Positions 30,868 to 31,683 of a stretch of 31,683 bases of DNA are shown one piece after another. Position 1 is the stretch's first letter, and every line of letters starts with the position of its first letter. Position numbers and translations under genes: made by a program. The DNA is from Palsa-601 sp052146895 (GTDB lineage Bacteria > Actinomycetota > Acidimicrobiia > Acidimicrobiales > Bog-793), in contig JBKQLZ010000239.1 of NCBI GenBank assembly GCA_052146895.1, positions 1 through 31,683 of the forward strand. Direction: 5' to 3'. A model generated the notes under the pieces. It was not told where the DNA came from. It ran no database searches and was given only the letters and a program-made list of their open reading frames with translations.

Positions 30868-31683
30868 ATGAGGCGAGCGCTGTTCGTGATGGTCCTCGTG
30901 GCATCGCTCGTCGTCCCGACGGCGGCGGCGGCGGGGGCCGGCGTTGCGCCCCAGGCGGGCTCGACTGGCAAAGTCAGCTGGTCGGTCACGTCGATACCAG
31001 TCCCCTCCGGCGCCGTCGCGACTTACTTCACGGGCGTCTCGTGCGCATCTGGGACCGCATGCATGGTGGTCGGCTATTACCAGACCTCGAGTGCCACCCT
31101 CCCGCTCGCGGCGCAGTGGGACGGCTCGGCGTGGAAGAGCGAGACCCCGCCCGGTGAGTCCGACACGTCGTTCAGCAGCCTGTCCTCGGTGTCGTGCGCA
31201 TCGTCGACTTCCTGCACGGCGATCGGATCGTTCGCCGACAGCTCACACTTTGCAGCGCCCTTCGCCGACTACTGGAACGGGTCGACCTGGTCGCTCGCCG
31301 GCGCCAACTTGAGGCAGCTGAAGATGGCGAAGGCAACCGTCTCCTCGTTGACGGAGACGGCGGACGCTCGATCGATCACCGGCCGGTTCGGCCTGGGCTA
31401 CAAGACGCTGACCACACTGAAACCTGCTGTCTCGGCGTCGACCTGCACGCCGGAGAAGACGGGCTACACCGAGGAGCTCGAGTTTTCAGACACCGTCGGT
31501 GGGTCACCGACTCCGGAGTGTTACGTCGTCTCCTCGGTCGCGACGACGTTCGCCAGCAAGTCGGGCTCAATCGAGGTTGCCTCCGACTCGCCGGCGCTGC
31601 TCGAGATCATGCTGCTCTATGCCGGCGGCGGCACTGGCCTCCCCACGGTGACCCTCACCGAGGTGAACAGCGGCATCGGCTAC
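30868..31683 (+). CDS. Secreted Cys-repeat protein, N-terminal part
   Basis: An open frame of 272 codons runs off the right edge. It begins with a signal peptide (M-R-R-A-L-F-V-M-V-L-V-A-S-L-V-V-P...A-A-A-A-G) after a GAGAGG ribosome site. The mature part has two repeats of the form V-S-C-A-S-x-x-x-C-x-x-x-G followed by a W-x-G-S-x-W motif (S-C-A-S-G-T-A-C-M-V-V-G...W-D-G-S-A-W; S-C-A-S-S-T-S-C-T-A-I-G...W-N-G-S-T-W). Each repeat probably holds one disulfide. The remainder is Ser/Thr-rich. Such repeats are common in secreted actinobacterial proteins of unknown role. It is divergent from the ATP-grasp gene, 55 bases away. Confidence 0.78.
   Translation, partial: MRRALFVMVLVASLVVPTAAAAGAGVAPQAGSTGKVSWSVTSIPVPSGAVATYFTGVSCASGTACMVVGYYQTSSATLPLAAQWDGSAWKSETPPGESDTSFSSLSSVSCASSTSCTAIGSFADSSHFAAPFADYWNGSTWSLAGANLRQLKMAKATVSSLTETADARSITGRFGLGYKTLTTLKPAVSASTCTPEKTGYTEELEFSDTVGGSPTPECYVVSSVATTFASKSGSIEVASDSPALLEIMLLYAGGGTGLPTVTLTEVNSGIGY

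Overview
The window is high-GC DNA from an actinobacterium. GTG and TTG starts and 4-nt start/stop overlaps are common. The gene set (type IV pilus genes, a mycofactocin cluster, menaquinone synthesis, a secreted Cys-repeat protein) would suit the Acidimicrobiia, but that placement is a guess from gene content, not a phylogeny. Genes are packed: no stretch over about 190 bases lacks a gene, and I see no tRNA, rRNA, CRISPR array or insertion sequence.

Layout. (1) 1-2666, +: end of a type IV pilus operon, with the PilC C-terminus, a PilM-PilN fusion and PilO. (2) 2772-16232, +: a 13.5 kb mycofactocin block. It runs mftA, mftB, mftC, two FadH/OYE-type flavin/iron-sulfur oxidoreductases, ETF alpha, a FixC-like ETF:quinone oxidoreductase, a FixX-like ferredoxin, ETF beta, mftE, a mycofactocin-type SDR, an NDMA-dependent-type alcohol dehydrogenase and mftF. 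Nearly all neighbours overlap or touch. Strong Shine-Dalgarno sites precede only mftA and the alcohol dehydrogenase. mftD, mftR and mftG are not in the window. (3) 16198-21794, both strands: menE(-), menB(+), menA(+), menH(-), menD(+). (4) 21791-24836: a DUF169 protein (-), then a putative lipoprotein, a flavin-reductase-like protein and an RNase D-type exonuclease (+). (5) 24878-26884 (-): a GH13 glucosidase behind a small conserved-looking protein. (6) 27073-27249 (+): a 58-residue Cys/His protein. (7) 27308-30812 (-): a tightly coupled trio of ATP-grasp ligase, radical SAM protein with a CCAEP tail, and Cys-rich protein. (8) 30868-end (+): a secreted Cys-repeat protein cut by the window edge.

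How it may work together. MftA is the ribosomal precursor. MftB and MftC modify its C-terminal Val-Tyr, MftE releases the modified dipeptide, and MftF glycosylates it. The SDR and the alcohol dehydrogenase belong to families that hold NAD tightly and pass electrons to mycofactocin. The inserted genes look like a complete route from mycofactocinol onward: FMN/4Fe-4S oxidoreductases resembling trimethylamine dehydrogenase, then ETF, then ETF:quinone oxidoreductase, then menaquinone, whose synthesis genes lie next door. The gene families are read from sequence; the electron route is inference. It is the most interesting system here, followed by the ATP-grasp/radical SAM/Cys-rich trio.
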